Position numbers and translations under genes: made by a program. The notes under the pieces are model-generated. The model was not told the origin of the DNA. It saw nothing but the letters and a program-made list of their open reading frames with translations, and ran no database searches. A stretch of DNA of 64,000 nucleotides, taken from the NCBI RefSeq assembly GCF_900113665.1, contig NZ_FOQD01000013.1:164548-228547 (forward strand). The letters are read 5' to 3'. Positions 18,369-27,683 of this stretch are shown here, piece by piece. How positions within the stretch are numbered: position 1 is the stretch's first letter; each line of letters opens with the position of its first letter. Origin of the DNA: Planctomicrobium piriforme. Lineage in GTDB: Bacteria > Planctomycetota > Planctomycetia > Planctomycetales > Planctomycetaceae.

Positions 18369-19508
18369 ATGATTGCCGGCCTCCTCCACCGTGATAATCC
18401 GCCGCAAAGTATTTCAGAAAAAGGGTTTTCAACAAGCTCGATCGACCTGAAACCGAAGGGCCAGGCCAATCCGCTGGATGAAAAACTTACCTCGTATAGT
18501 AATTGGGTCGGCGCCAGCCAGGTGATGAGGGACTTGTTCAAGCATGTTCAAAAGCTCGCCAAAAGCTCGGCCACGGTGTTGATTCTGGGCGAAACCGGGG
18601 CCGGCAAGGAAATCATCGGTCGGGCGGTTCATGAACTCAGCCCCCGCTGCAGCGGCCCGTTCATTCGCGTGAACTGCGGAGCCCTCAGCGAAAGCCTGCT
18701 CGAAAGCGAACTGTTCGGCCACGTCAAAGGCGCGTTTACCAACGCGATCGAGAACCGCGTGGGCCGCTTCGAAGCGGCCCACGGCGGCACGATTCTGCTC
18801 GACGAGATCAATTCTGTCAGTCAGAACCTGCAGATCAACCTGTTGAGAGTGCTGCAGGAACAGCAGTTCGAACGGGTCGGCGACACGCGGACGATCAGCG
18901 TCGATTGCCGGATCATCGCCGCCACGAACCGCGACCTGGCCGAGATGGTCGACGACGGTGATTTCCGGGAGGATCTCTATTACCGCCTGAATGTCCTGCC
19001 GATCTACGTCCCTCCTCTGCGGGATCGCAAAGAGGATATTCCCGATCTTGCCCGTTTCTTTGTGAGGCAATACTCGGCTCAGAATCAGAAACTGGTTCTG
19101 AATATCTCTGCCGATGCGCTCGCGCATCTGGAACGCTATCAATGGCCGGGTAATGTTCGGGAGCTGCGGAACTATATCGAGAGGGCGGTCGTACTCGCCG
19201 AACAGGAGGAGCTGACCGCAGATCTGCTGCCTGCTCAAGTGCGAGGGGAAGCCCCCATCCGCATGGGCCGGACGGATCGGAGCGAAATGCAGGCTCTCTG
19301 CGCGGAACTCGTCGCCCGGGGCGTGAGCGATCTCGGCGAGACAGGCAACTATCACGAGCAGATGATCGCCCTGGTCGAACGGGAGTTGATCGCGCAGATT
19401 CTGCGAACCAGCCGCTCACAGTCCCGTGCCGCACTGCGGCTCGGCATCAATCGCAATACGCTGCGAAAGAAGATCGAAGACTTTCGCCTTGAGAGCGAAC
19501 TCGATTAG
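18369..19508 (+). CDS. Sigma-54 interaction domain AAA+ transcriptional regulator
   Basis: A 379-aa NtrC-class protein with a short (~45 aa) N-terminus and no receiver, GAF or PAS domain. The AAA+ domain shows Walker A GETGAGKE (74-81), the L1 loop as GAFTNA (121-126) instead of the canonical GAFTGA, Walker B TILLDE (141-146), and [20 protein letters not shown] Fis-type helix-turn-helix ends the protein ([18 protein letters not shown]). The start at 18369 ([10 protein letters not shown]) is the best of several in-frame options. The GAFTGA loop contacts sigma-54, so the Gly-to-Asn change may alter or abolish that interaction. The target genes are unknown. Confidence 0.85.
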   Translation: MIAGLLHRDNPPQSISEKGFSTSSIDLKPKGQANPLDEKLTSYSNWVGASQVMRDLFKHVQKLAKSSATVLILGETGAGKEIIGRAVHELSPRCSGPFIRVNCGALSESLLESELFGHVKGAFTNAIENRVGRFEAAHGGTILLDEINSVSQNLQINLLRVLQEQQFERVGDTRTISVDCRIIAATNRDLAEMVDDGDFREDLYYRLNVLPIYVPPLRDRKEDIPDLARFFVRQYSAQNQKLVLNISADALAHLERYQWPGNVRELRNYIERAVVLAEQEELTADLLPAQVRGEAPIRMGRTDRSEMQALCAELVARGVSDLGETGNYHEQMIALVERELIAQILRTSRSQSRAALRLGINRNTLRKKIEDFRLESELD

Positions 19509-19554
19509 AGCAGTTTGCTCTACCGTGTGCCCGCGCTGAACGCCGTTCGTACAA

Positions 19555-19579
19555 GGTTCCCAGGCAGAGCCTGGAAACC
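19555..19579. repeat. REP-like palindrome
   Basis: GGTTCCCAGGC-AGA-GCCTGGAAACC forms an almost perfect 11-bp hairpin in the 145-bp gap between two convergent genes. A second hairpin, CAGAGCC / GGCTCTG, follows at about 19605-19626. It resembles the widespread CCAGGC...GCCTGG palindromes and may also act as a bidirectional terminator. Confidence 0.5.
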
Positions 19580-19653
19580 AGTTCGCCCGCCCGCAGCGTG
19601 AGATCACAGAGCCTTTTCTGGCTCTGAACTCTCGACCCTGGACTCTTGTGACT

Positions 19654-21558
19654 CTATTCAGTCACATACAGCTTCTTCTGTGCGAGCTGATGTGCGGCAG
19701 ACATTAAACCAGCGACGTCGAGGCCGACTTCCGCCAGCAGTTCCGCACGTTCTCCGTGCTGGATGAACCGGTCGGGGATGCCGAGCCTGCGAATCGCCTG
19801 CGTCGGCAGGCCGGCGTCGTTGGCTGCTTCGAGGACTGCACTGCCGAAGCCGCCGACCAGCGTGCTTTCTTCCACCGTGATCACGAATCCGGTTTCAATC
19901 GCCCGGAAGATCACATCGGTATCGAGCGGGCGCAGGAAGCGGGCATTGACGACGCCGACATCGAGGCCGTCTTTCGCCAGGCGTTCGGCAGCGGCAACAC
20001 AGGTCTGGAACATCGTGCCAAAGGCGACAAACGTACCGTCTTCGCCCCAGCGATAGACTTCGGCTTTGCCCATCTCCACCGGCGCAACGGCGCGATGCAC
20101 GACCTCGGCATTCGCCTTGGGGTAACGGATAGACGTGGGGCCGTCGTGCTTAAGTGAGAGTTGCAGCATCGGCTCGACATCGGATTGATCGCCGGGCGCC
20201 ATGACGGCAATGTTCGGGAAGACCCGCATGTAGGTGTTGTCGTACGCGCCGTGATGCGTCGGTCCATCGGCGCCGACGAGGCCGGCGCGGTCGAGGCAGA
20301 AAACGACGGGCAGGTTTTGCAGCGACACTTCCTGGAAGATGTGGTCGAAGCTCCGCTGCAGGAACGTGCTGTAGATGTCGACAATCGGACGCATTCCGAC
20401 CTTGGCCATGCCTGCGGCAAACGCCACGGCATGGGCTTCGCAAATGCCGGTATCGAAGAAGCGGTCGGGGAAATCGTCGCGGATGCGGCCGAGGTTATTC
20501 CCTTCGCACATGGCGGCGGTGAGCACGCAGACTTTGGGATCGCGTTCCATCGCCTTATGAATGGCATCGCTGAAGACGTTGGTGTAGGCCGGGGGAGAAC
20601 TCTTCTTCACGAAGACCACTTCGCCGTCTTCACTGTTGCGACAGAATGGCGAAGGGGTATGGAACTTCACCGGGTTTTCACGAGCGGGGGCAAAGCCGTG
20701 CCCCTTCTCGGTGAAGACGTGCAGCAGCACCGGCCCGCGAACTTCCTTGACGACTTCCAGCGCCCGTCGCAGGGCGAACAGGTCGTGCCCGTCGACCGGT
20801 CCCATGTAACGGAAGCCGAGTTCTTCGAACAGCACGCCGCCATGCAGGAAGTTCTTGACGGCGTCCTTGAAGTGGCCGATGGCTTCGGCCGCGGAACCGC
20901 CCACGAGGGGCACCTTGTTCAGCAGCCAGGAAACATCTCGTTTGAGGCCGTTATAGAACGGGGCGACGCGGGCCTTATCGAGGTAGGTGGCCATCCCGCC
21001 GACGCGGGGACAGATGCCCATCTTGTTGTCATTCAGAACGACGAGCATGTCTTTCTTCAGACCGGCAGCGTTGTTGAACGCTTCAAAAACGACGCCGCTG
21101 GGGAGCGCACCATCGCCGATCACCGCGACTGATTTGCGGTTTTCCTCAGGCCGCAGCAGGTCGTCGCCGGCTTTCAGTCCCAGCGAAGTCGAGACGCTGG
21201 CGCCGGCGTGGCCGGTCATGAACAGGTCGTAGTCGCTTTCCTGCGGATTGGGATACCCCATCAGTCCGCCCTTGCGGCGAATCGTGTTGAACTGATGGAA
21301 GCGACCGGTGATCAGCTTGTGCGGATAGATCTGGTGCCCGGTGTCCCAGATCAGGCGATCCTGAGAGAAATCGAATACGAGATGCAGCGCCAGGCACAGT
21401 TCGACCACGCCGAGATTGCTGGCAAAGTGGGCCGGACGGTCGGAGACGACTTCGCAAAGCGCTTCGCGGATCTCATCCGTGAGCTGCAACAACTGATCGT
21501 TCGAGAGACTCCGCAGTTCTCGCGGAGACCCGATCAGTGGAAGTAACTGGTAATCCAT
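19654..21558 (-). CDS. dxs: 1-deoxy-D-xylulose-5-phosphate synthase
   Basis: The 634-aa thiamine-diphosphate enzyme condenses pyruvate and glyceraldehyde 3-phosphate to DXP, the first step of the MEP isoprenoid pathway. It has DTGHQIYPHKLITGR, the substrate-binding GHAGASVSTSLG (GHSSTS in many homologues), the ThDP/Mg motif GDGALPSGVVFEAFNN...NDNKMG, and the transketolase pyrimidine domain with YSTFLQRSFDHIFQEV and FCLDRAGLVGADGPTHHG. The ATG at 21558 overlaps the stop of the upstream ispA-like gene (TAATG), so the two are translationally coupled and share one pathway. Confidence 0.93.
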   Translation of the reverse strand: MDYQLLPLIGSPRELRSLSNDQLLQLTDEIREALCEVVSDRPAHFASNLGVVELCLALHLVFDFSQDRLIWDTGHQIYPHKLITGRFHQFNTIRRKGGLMGYPNPQESDYDLFMTGHAGASVSTSLGLKAGDDLLRPEENRKSVAVIGDGALPSGVVFEAFNNAAGLKKDMLVVLNDNKMGICPRVGGMATYLDKARVAPFYNGLKRDVSWLLNKVPLVGGSAAEAIGHFKDAVKNFLHGGVLFEELGFRYMGPVDGHDLFALRRALEVVKEVRGPVLLHVFTEKGHGFAPARENPVKFHTPSPFCRNSEDGEVVFVKKSSPPAYTNVFSDAIHKAMERDPKVCVLTAAMCEGNNLGRIRDDFPDRFFDTGICEAHAVAFAAGMAKVGMRPIVDIYSTFLQRSFDHIFQEVSLQNLPVVFCLDRAGLVGADGPTHHGAYDNTYMRVFPNIAVMAPGDQSDVEPMLQLSLKHDGPTSIRYPKANAEVVHRAVAPVEMGKAEVYRWGEDGTFVAFGTMFQTCVAAAERLAKDGLDVGVVNARFLRPLDTDVIFRAIETGFVITVEESTLVGGFGSAVLEAANDAGLPTQAIRRLGIPDRFIQHGERAELLAEVGLDVAGLMSAAHQLAQKKLYVTE

Positions 21559-22439
21559 TAGTGATCCCGTTCGATGACATATCGGGCCAGCGCCGTCAAT
21601 TGTGCGCGACGCGCCCCGAGGGGAGCGATCGCTTCGCAAGCCTGATCAATCAGTTGCCTCGCCCTGCGGCGGCTTTCCTCGACGCCGAGCAGCGAGGGAT
21701 AAGTTCGTTTTCCGTGTCCGGCGTCCTTGCGGACGCTCTTCCCCATTTTCTCCTCGTGACCGAGGACATCCAATAGATCATCCGCAATCTGGAAGGCCAG
21801 GCCAACCGACTCTCCGTAGATCGTCAGGCTGCGCAATGTTTGCGGGTCTGCCCCTCCGATTCTGCCGCCTAATCTTAGCGAAGCAGCGAGCAATTGTCCG
21901 GTTTTGCGGCGATGAATTGCTTCGAGCTCAGGGAGAGTGATCGAATCGTCGCTTTCCGCTTCGAGATCGGCCTGTTGTCCGCCCACCATTCCGCAGACGC
22001 CCGCCGCGGCGGCCAGATCGAGGACGCAGTCGGCCACGATTTCGACCGGCCGGACATCGCGGGCCAGAACGGCGAACGCCAGCGTCAGCAGTCCGTCGCC
22101 GGCAAGAATGGCGGTCGCTTCGTCAAACTGCACATGATTAGTCGGCCGCCCGCGGCGGAGATCGTCGTCATCCATGGCCGGTAGATCGTCATGGATCAAC
22201 GAATAGCAATGCACCATTTCGAGAGCCGAGGCAGCCGGCAAAGCGGCCTCAATCTCGCCACCGCAGGCTTCGCAGGCCATCAACACCAGGCAGGGGCGAA
22301 TTCTTTTTCCAGGAGCTAACAGGCTATAGCGGATCGATTCCGCCAGGCGTTCCGGACAGTCGGTCGGGAACCGCGTATCGAGACGCAGCCGCTGCTCGAT
22401 CCGTTCGCGGAGAGCGGTCAGATAAGTCGGAAGTTCCAT
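21558..22439 (-). CDS. ispA: Polyprenyl (geranyl/farnesyl diphosphate) synthase
   Basis: A 293-aa trans-isoprenyl diphosphate synthase that condenses IPP with allylic diphosphates. The first aspartate-rich motif is HDDLPAMDDDDLRRGRPT and the second is FQIADDLLDVLG. The residues before the first motif (EMVHCYSLI) fit the short-chain farnesyl synthase class. A GKRIRP loop for diphosphate binding is present. The ATG at 22439 (MELPTYLTALRERIEQ) is chosen; an ATG at 22451 is possible. It precedes dxs with a one-base overlap of stop and start, forming an isoprenoid operon. Confidence 0.9.
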   Translation of the reverse strand: MELPTYLTALRERIEQRLRLDTRFPTDCPERLAESIRYSLLAPGKRIRPCLVLMACEACGGEIEAALPAASALEMVHCYSLIHDDLPAMDDDDLRRGRPTNHVQFDEATAILAGDGLLTLAFAVLARDVRPVEIVADCVLDLAAAAGVCGMVGGQQADLEAESDDSITLPELEAIHRRKTGQLLAASLRLGGRIGGADPQTLRSLTIYGESVGLAFQIADDLLDVLGHEEKMGKSVRKDAGHGKRTYPSLLGVEESRRRARQLIDQACEAIAPLGARRAQLTALARYVIERDH

Positions 22440-22791
22440 TTCGCAGATCATTTTCGATGCCACGGCTCGGTGCAGCCGGTCTGTCCCGACGGCGACCAAA
22501 GTTCTTCCCAGTAGGAAATGTCTTCGCAGCCTGCGAGAAATTGGAACGTCAAATGTTCAGGGAATCGTTCACCGCATTGAACAGCGCGGGGCAGGACGCC
22601 GTCAATGATTCCCCGGCAAATGCAGGTCGCAGCAGGCTGAAATCGCCGGCAGGGTCAGGTCCATCTCCCCGGTCTTAACAGCATCTGATCATTCAGTAGT
22701 GCCAAGCACAACTGGATGGAGGTAAGGGGACGGGGGACAGTCAGAAAATCACTCTTTCCCCTTTTCCCTTCCCCCTTGCCCCTTCGTGATG
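22440..22791. other. Intergenic region without recognised gene
   Basis: About 350 bp upstream of ispA and downstream of the zinc-ribbon membrane protein. No conserved open frame is seen. A pyrimidine-rich tract (about 22750-22786) lies beside the stop of the zinc-ribbon gene. The ispA promoter should be here. Confidence 0.35.
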
Positions 22792-23856
22792 CTATTCGAG
22801 TTTGAGTTCGAGATCGAACTTGCCGTCGTTGCCGGCCTCGCGAACATCCCGGATGTCAGCCCCCGCTTGCTGGTAGCGGTGCGGAATTTTCTTGTAGCCG
22901 GACGGTTCGAGGGGCTCGAGCCAGATGCGGGCTTTCCCCAACGGGGCGCCGCCGTGACCAAAGTAGGTGATGTGAAACAGTCCGTCATTATCGGTGACGC
23001 CGAGAGAGTCGGTCAGTCGTATCGCCTTGTCGCTTCTGCTCTTCCCTTGAGCGGCGTTCACCGGAGTCAGATGTACGACAACGTTGGGGAACGGCTTGCC
23101 GTCGAGGTGGACCTTACCCGCAACGGGAGCCAGTTCAGGCAGGGGGAGATGCGGCATCAGGTACTGACGGGCGATCCAGTAGACCCCGCCAGAGAGAATC
23201 GCAATCACCAGCAGGCCGGGCGCCATGCGGACCAGTGCGCGGCCGCTCCCCTTGAAGTTGAGTTTGCGGCGCGGCTCTTCCGTCGGCAGCGTGACCTTTG
23301 TGGTGACGCTCGAACCGACTTCCTCGACCGGCGGAGGCGTCGCGCCGGGAGCGACTGCGGCGGCAGCCGCCGGAGCGCCTGGGGGAGCATTAGGAATGAT
23401 CGGAGCTCGTGAGAAGTAGCGGCGTCCCTGGCTGTCAGTCGCCGGCTTGCCTGCGGCCGCAGGGTCTGGTGAAGGAGCGGAAAGTCCGGCCGACTTCTTG
23501 GCATTCGGGCCGGCATCCGCCATGAGGAAATCAGCAGCGTCGAACTCTTCTTCGACGGGGGGCGCGGGAGGAGTTTCCGCGACAGGGGCGGGGGCCGCAA
23601 CAGGCGGGGGAGACACCGGTTCAGGCGGGCGAACCGGTTCCAGTGATTTCGAAGAGGGGGACTCGGTGTTGAGTTCGAGGACCGCGCCGGCGCCATTGCC
23701 GTTGGACTGATCTCCGAAGTCATCATCCGCGGCGGTCGACTGCTGCGGAACGATAAACTTGTGGCGGCAATGAGGGCAACGGCCGCGCGTGCCTGCGAGC
23801 GAGTCCTTGATCTTCAGAACCGTTCCGCATTCCTCACATTTGTAGCGAATGGACAT
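22792..23856 (-). CDS. Zinc-ribbon membrane protein with C-terminal beta-sandwich domain
   Basis: A 354-aa protein with four recognisable parts: an N-terminal MJ0042-type zinc ribbon (YKCEECGTVLKIKDS...RGRCPHCRHKF, two CxxC pairs), a long Pro/Ala-rich linker (about 65-200), a single membrane helix (about 212-232, GLLVIAILSGGVYWIA), and a C-terminal ~120-aa domain beginning APVAGKVHLDGKPFPNVVVHLTP. The last resembles transthyretin/carboxypeptidase-regulatory-like beta-sandwiches common in secreted planctomycete proteins. The topology puts the zinc ribbon in the cytoplasm and the sandwich outside. The function is unknown. Confidence 0.75.
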   Translation of the reverse strand: MSIRYKCEECGTVLKIKDSLAGTRGRCPHCRHKFIVPQQSTAADDDFGDQSNGNGAGAVLELNTESPSSKSLEPVRPPEPVSPPPVAAPAPVAETPPAPPVEEEFDAADFLMADAGPNAKKSAGLSAPSPDPAAAGKPATDSQGRRYFSRAPIIPNAPPGAPAAAAAVAPGATPPPVEEVGSSVTTKVTLPTEEPRRKLNFKGSGRALVRMAPGLLVIAILSGGVYWIARQYLMPHLPLPELAPVAGKVHLDGKPFPNVVVHLTPVNAAQGKSRSDKAIRLTDSLGVTDNDGLFHITYFGHGGAPLGKARIWLEPLEPSGYKKIPHRYQQAGADIRDVREAGNDGKFDLELKLE

Positions 23857-24069
23857 GCGTCAGTGCTTTCGAGACCGTCAATCGAGAAAAAGGGAAAAGC
23901 TGCCCTGCTTGCCGCGTAACGAACGGAAGAGACCTTCAAAAGTTGTCATTTTCAAAGGCTCGAAGTCGTCAGTTTTAAGTTTGAAGCACCTAAAATGATC
24001 ACGAGTTGTTGGTCCTGTCAGTGCAATCCGAACTGAATACTGACGACTGAAAACTGAATACTCCTCAAT

Positions 24070-25182
24070 TCAGAACAGCGTGACCGGAGCCCCCTGACTC
24101 ATGTTCCCCAGATTGTTCCATGTTCGCAGGTCGATATTCAAGCTGATGAAATGAATGCTGCCGTCGGCACACACGATATTGACGCCAAGAGGATGTTCGC
24201 CGCCAGCTTCATCAAAATGCCGTCCGAACTGGGGGCCTGGCGGCTGGGGCGGAAGGCGAGTCGTGCAGAGCGTGGCCGGCCCGCCAAAGGCCCAGCCGTC
24301 GCTGCTGCGGCGCTGGTTTGGTGTCGAGGAATTCGCAATTGGGTAAGCATTGCCAATCGACGCATTCGAAAACAGCCGTCGCTCGGCAACGAGGAGTGTA
24401 CTCGATGTGCCGTCGCTGATTTCGGCGATCGTCGTGCGGCTGTTGACGCCGAAGACTCCGACCTGTGTCGGCGACTGGGCGAACGGGGAGGTGGTTCCGC
24501 CGGGCAGAATCGTCGCGGCCAGTTGATTGGCATTCAGCCAATAGGTCTGCCGCTGACTGGGGTCGTCATCCTTAAAGGCGATGCCGGAACCCGTGCAGCC
24601 GGCGTAGTCGCTGCCGCCGGAGCCCCAGGCGTCATCGACTCGCTCGCAACTTGAGAAACGTCCGTTGGCTTCCATCGAACTGCGACGGGAGGGGCAATAG
24701 AGCGAGGGGATTTCCAGCCGGGCGGGTTGCGACGGCTGTTCGCCATTGCCGCGAACGTTGGTGTTGAACTTCCAACTGTTATAGACCGCTTCCTGGTTGA
24801 TCATCGGCAGCACGGCCAGAATCCAGCTCGTTCCCTGAGCGCCGGGCCGCGTCGGTTTCGCGCCGCTGTTCTGTATTCGGGCTTCCTGCGGATCGGCGAA
24901 GCGACCGATGCTATCGGCAAGCTGCGAGATCGACACCTGACCGGCAGGGAAGACCTTATGGGCATCGTGATAACGATGCAGCGCGAGTCCCAATTGCTTG
25001 AGATTGTTGGCGCACTGATTGCGCCGAGCAGTTTCCCGGGCGTTCTGCAGCACAGGAAGTGCAATCGCGAGCAAAACCGCCACAATGGCGATGACGACCA
25101 GCAACTCGATCAGAGTGAACGCCGACCGCGACCGCTGAGTGCGGGCAGGGAGCTGGTTCATGACACGCTGTCGCCGGCTCAT
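24070..25182 (-). CDS. DUF1559 domain protein with type IV pilin-like leader
   Basis: A 370-aa protein of the large planctomycete DUF1559 family. A prepilin-type N-terminus is clear: basic residues, then RSAFTLIELLVVIAIVAVLL, with the cleavage site before the Phe, and a long N-terminal helix. The body follows the family pattern (CANNLKQLGLALHRYHDAH) and ends with the H-x9-DG motif, here EHPLGVNIVCADGSIHF. Start choices are 25191, 25182 and 25161; 25182 is given. Such proteins are exported by the type II/IV pilus machinery and are thought to be pseudopilins or surface proteins; each genome has dozens, and individual functions are not known. Confidence 0.87.
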   Translation of the reverse strand: MSRRQRVMNQLPARTQRSRSAFTLIELLVVIAIVAVLLAIALPVLQNARETARRNQCANNLKQLGLALHRYHDAHKVFPAGQVSISQLADSIGRFADPQEARIQNSGAKPTRPGAQGTSWILAVLPMINQEAVYNSWKFNTNVRGNGEQPSQPARLEIPSLYCPSRRSSMEANGRFSSCERVDDAWGSGGSDYAGCTGSGIAFKDDDPSQRQTYWLNANQLAATILPGGTTSPFAQSPTQVGVFGVNSRTTIAEISDGTSSTLLVAERRLFSNASIGNAYPIANSSTPNQRRSSDGWAFGGPATLCTTRLPPQPPGPQFGRHFDEAGGEHPLGVNIVCADGSIHFISLNIDLRTWNNLGNMSQGAPVTLF

Positions 25183-25437
25183 ACCGTCCATTCCGGTCTG
25201 CGGACACTGATTGTTTGGTTGTTGTTTTGTCTGGAGGTTTCGCCGAGACCATCGGTGGCCGGCGGACCACGGTCGAGACGAATGTCCTGTTCGCAAGATC
25301 AGCGAACAACAAGACGGGCTCTCAAGTCGCTTCATCTTGTCCAGCGCTGGTTGCCGGTGTCAAGGTTGCGAGAACCGCCCCGACCGCCCTCCTGGCGCAC
25401 GCAGATCTGTGACGAGAGCGAGAATTCAACCCGACCT

Positions 25438-25962
25438 TCAGCCGTGGCGCGAATGAATCCGGGCCAGCGAATCGTCCGACTGCATCCGGGCAAATCGGGT
25501 GTCGAGAATCATCTGCCGCAGGCGTTCCGGATAAGCAATGGCGGAAATCGTCAGCAGAGTTTCTCCCCGTTTGTTGAGCAGCACCAGATCGCCGACCCGA
25601 TGCCAGGCATAGCCGGGGCGAACGCGGGTCTCGATGGTGAACACTTCTGCCAGCCGAACCGCCGGGCCGCGCTGTGCGCCGATCATGGGTCGAGGATAAA
25701 TCGAACGGTTCGTGATGACGTAACAACGTCCCAGAACCTTCGACAGGCCGTACGCAGCAATGCCGAGTGGCGCCATCGGCAGCCCCAGCAGAATCTGGCA
25801 GATCACCCGGAGCGTGGTGTTCGAGATCGACGAGGGGAGCCCCATCACAATTCCGACGAATCGTCCCAGTGCTCCCGCCGCGACGGAGGGATACGCCGTT
25901 TCCAACTCGGTTTCACGATCAACCGACACGCCAGCAATCGGTTGCGCCACGGCAACAGCCAT
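25438..25962 (-). CDS. PH-like (YdbS-type) membrane protein
   Basis: A 174-aa protein with hydrophobic segments near residues 30-50 and 55-80 (ILLGLPMAPLGIAAYGLS), followed by a PH-like domain that starts with the typical strand CYVITNRSIYPR and continues RLAEVFTIETRV. This is the layout of bacterial PH domain (DUF304, YdbS-like) membrane proteins. The ATG at 25962 is used; the frame extends one codon to a TTG. Role unknown. It is followed by the DUF1559 gene on the same strand after about 250 bp. Confidence 0.65.
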   Translation of the reverse strand: MAVAVAQPIAGVSVDRETELETAYPSVAAGALGRFVGIVMGLPSSISNTTLRVICQILLGLPMAPLGIAAYGLSKVLGRCYVITNRSIYPRPMIGAQRGPAVRLAEVFTIETRVRPGYAWHRVGDLVLLNKRGETLLTISAIAYPERLRQMILDTRFARMQSDDSLARIHSRHG

Positions 25963-26035
25963 CAATTCGGATCCTGTGGGAACGGAAATTCGACCTGCCG
26001 GGAGCCTATCAGAGCCGCCAGATCAGGGCCAGCCG

Positions 26036-26404
26036 TCACTTCGGTTCGCCCGGGCGTTCGCGCTGAAACTCGGGTAACGGGTATTGGTGAATCGGAATCC
26101 GCAGCGTCTGCAGCTCCTGCAGGCGACGCCAGCCGCGGGTCACCACTTCTTCCCGGCGGCACACGTCTTCAGAATCCAGAAACTCTTTGGCAAACGGACC
26201 TTCGACCGTCACCGGCTCGAATTTGTCGGCGACAATGAACTGCGACAGCGTCGGATTGCAGCGGAGATGGCGTTCCGGAGCGGCCAGCAGTTGTCGGCCG
26301 TCGATCTCACCGATCACAAACCGCAGGTAGAGATCGCTTTGCGTAATGTTCGGAACTTCACGCCCGCAGACTTCGCACAGGTATCCCTGGTCGCAGCGAG
26401 CCAT
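26036..26404 (-). CDS. Conserved hypothetical protein with N-terminal CxxC
   Basis: A 122-aa soluble protein. The N-terminus carries two cysteines in LCEVCGREVP, plus Cys4 and Cys49, suggesting a small zinc site. The middle (SDLYLRFVIGEIDGRQLLAAPERHLRCNPTL) and C-terminus (PIHQYPLPEFQ) are not recognised as a named family. Codon use matches the neighbours, and the frame keeps a clean start MARCDQG at 26404. It lies 74 bp upstream of the PH-like protein gene on the same strand and may be cotranscribed. Confidence 0.6.
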   Translation of the reverse strand: MARCDQGYLCEVCGREVPNITQSDLYLRFVIGEIDGRQLLAAPERHLRCNPTLSQFIVADKFEPVTVEGPFAKEFLDSEDVCRREEVVTRGWRRLQELQTLRIPIHQYPLPEFQRERPGEPK

Positions 26405-26600
26405 GCCCTGCTCTTTCTTGAATGGAGGCCGATTGTCGGCCCGCCGTGAAAATTTCGGTCAGTTGTTGGAAATCTTCGCGTCTCAGCGCTCGAATGGGAA
26501 TCAAACAGACAATAAATTCCAAGGGAGAGCCTGACAGCGAAATCTGACGAAAGCAGCCGCGACAGACGCACACATTGCAAGACGGTCACGAGAACTGACG

Positions 26601-26987
26601 ATGGATGAGACCTACCCGCCGGACAATTACACGCGACTTTTCGTCTATGGGACATTGAAGCGGGGCTTCTGTCGGCATGGCGCGCTGGAAACAGAACGCT
26701 TTCTCGGAACCGCGCAAACTGCCTACCGTTATCGAATGGTGAATGTCGGCTCGTACCCGGCGTTGATCGAAGTCTTCCAGGGTGGACGCTCGATTCATGG
26801 CGAAGTCTGGGAAGTCAGCCCGACCGCGCTCCGGCGTCTGGATGAAGTGGAAGGGACCGACGAAGGTCAGTACGAACGGCGGCCCATCGAAGTCCAGGGC
26901 TGGGAATACGAAGGGGTCCAGGCCTACTTCTACATGTGGCCCACCGATGATTGTCCGGACTGCGGCGATCGCTGGGAAGACGGGTGA
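26601..26987 (+). CDS. Gamma-glutamylcyclotransferase family protein
   Basis: A 128-aa GGCT/AIG2-like fold protein. The substrate-binding signature LFVYGTLKRG lies at residues 13-22 and the catalytic acid is probably Glu82 or Glu84 in RLDEVEGTDEG. IHGEVWEVSP and EYEGVQAYFYMW are further typical strands. The family releases 5-oxoproline from gamma-glutamyl peptides or related gamma-glutamylamines. A C-terminal CPDCG pair is additional. The gene stands alone with about 200 bp on either side. Confidence 0.85.
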   Translation: MDETYPPDNYTRLFVYGTLKRGFCRHGALETERFLGTAQTAYRYRMVNVGSYPALIEVFQGGRSIHGEVWEVSPTALRRLDEVEGTDEGQYERRPIEVQGWEYEGVQAYFYMWPTDDCPDCGDRWEDG

Positions 26988-27227
26988 GAGAACTCTCCCC
27001 TCGTGCGAACTGGACAGCCGGATCGCTACAGACGACATGACCGTCACCCAATGCATGCAGCATCGCCCCCATTTCCAGGGCCGCACTCCCGCAGCAACCT
27101 TGTGCGAATCTCATGAATGAGTAGCGCCCTGGCGGCGTTAAAATTCCGTCTTTCATACAGATTTGACGCCCATACTCCGCCACACATCCCCGGGATCGGG
27201 GCTAGAGTTGGCGCGGGAGAAGCTGCC

Positions 27228-27614
27228 ATGAAATATGTGAATGCCGCTGTCGCTGTCATCATGCTGGTCATTGTCTCGCAGGCGATGATCTTTCCAGTTG
27301 CGCCGCCAGACGATCCGTGGTTCAAGAACGCGATCACGAATTATCCCCGGCCGGTGCTGGTGAAGTTCGGCGCCGACTGGTGCCCTCCTTGCCGGCATAT
27401 GGAAGGGGTTCTCGACGACGTCGCGCCGATGTTGTCCGGCCGCGTGAAGGTGGTGCGGATCGATATCGATCGCAAGCCGGAACTCGCTCAGCACTATGGC
27501 GTGAGCGGGATTCCCCAAGTCTTTCTGTTTGACCATGGCAAAGTCATCGCCCGTCACGGCGGATTTGGCGATGCCCAACAGGTGAAGAACTGGGTTGATC
27601 GATACACGAAGTGA
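27228..27614 (+). CDS. Thioredoxin-fold protein with N-terminal signal/anchor
   Basis: A 128-aa thioredoxin-like protein. An N-terminal hydrophobic stretch (MKYVNAAVAVIMLVIVSQAM) is a signal or anchor, so the thioredoxin domain is periplasmic. The active site is WCPPC (51-55), where most thioredoxins have CGPC. The cis-Pro segment GIPQVFLF follows. ATG 27228 is chosen because it opens the signal sequence. The likely role is thiol-disulfide exchange in the envelope. Confidence 0.88.
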   Translation: MKYVNAAVAVIMLVIVSQAMIFPVAPPDDPWFKNAITNYPRPVLVKFGADWCPPCRHMEGVLDDVAPMLSGRVKVVRIDIDRKPELAQHYGVSGIPQVFLFDHGKVIARHGGFGDAQQVKNWVDRYTK

Positions 27615-27683
27615 GGAGGTAGGAAATAGGGGATAGGGGACAGGAGGATCGAGTGACGGGCCATGCTTTGAACTCAGCTCAAG

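Noticed and set aside
24727..26238. A 503-codon plus-strand open frame across two minus-strand genes
   Set aside because: Antisense to the DUF1559 and PH-like genes, low-complexity Arg/Ser/Ala content, no domain.
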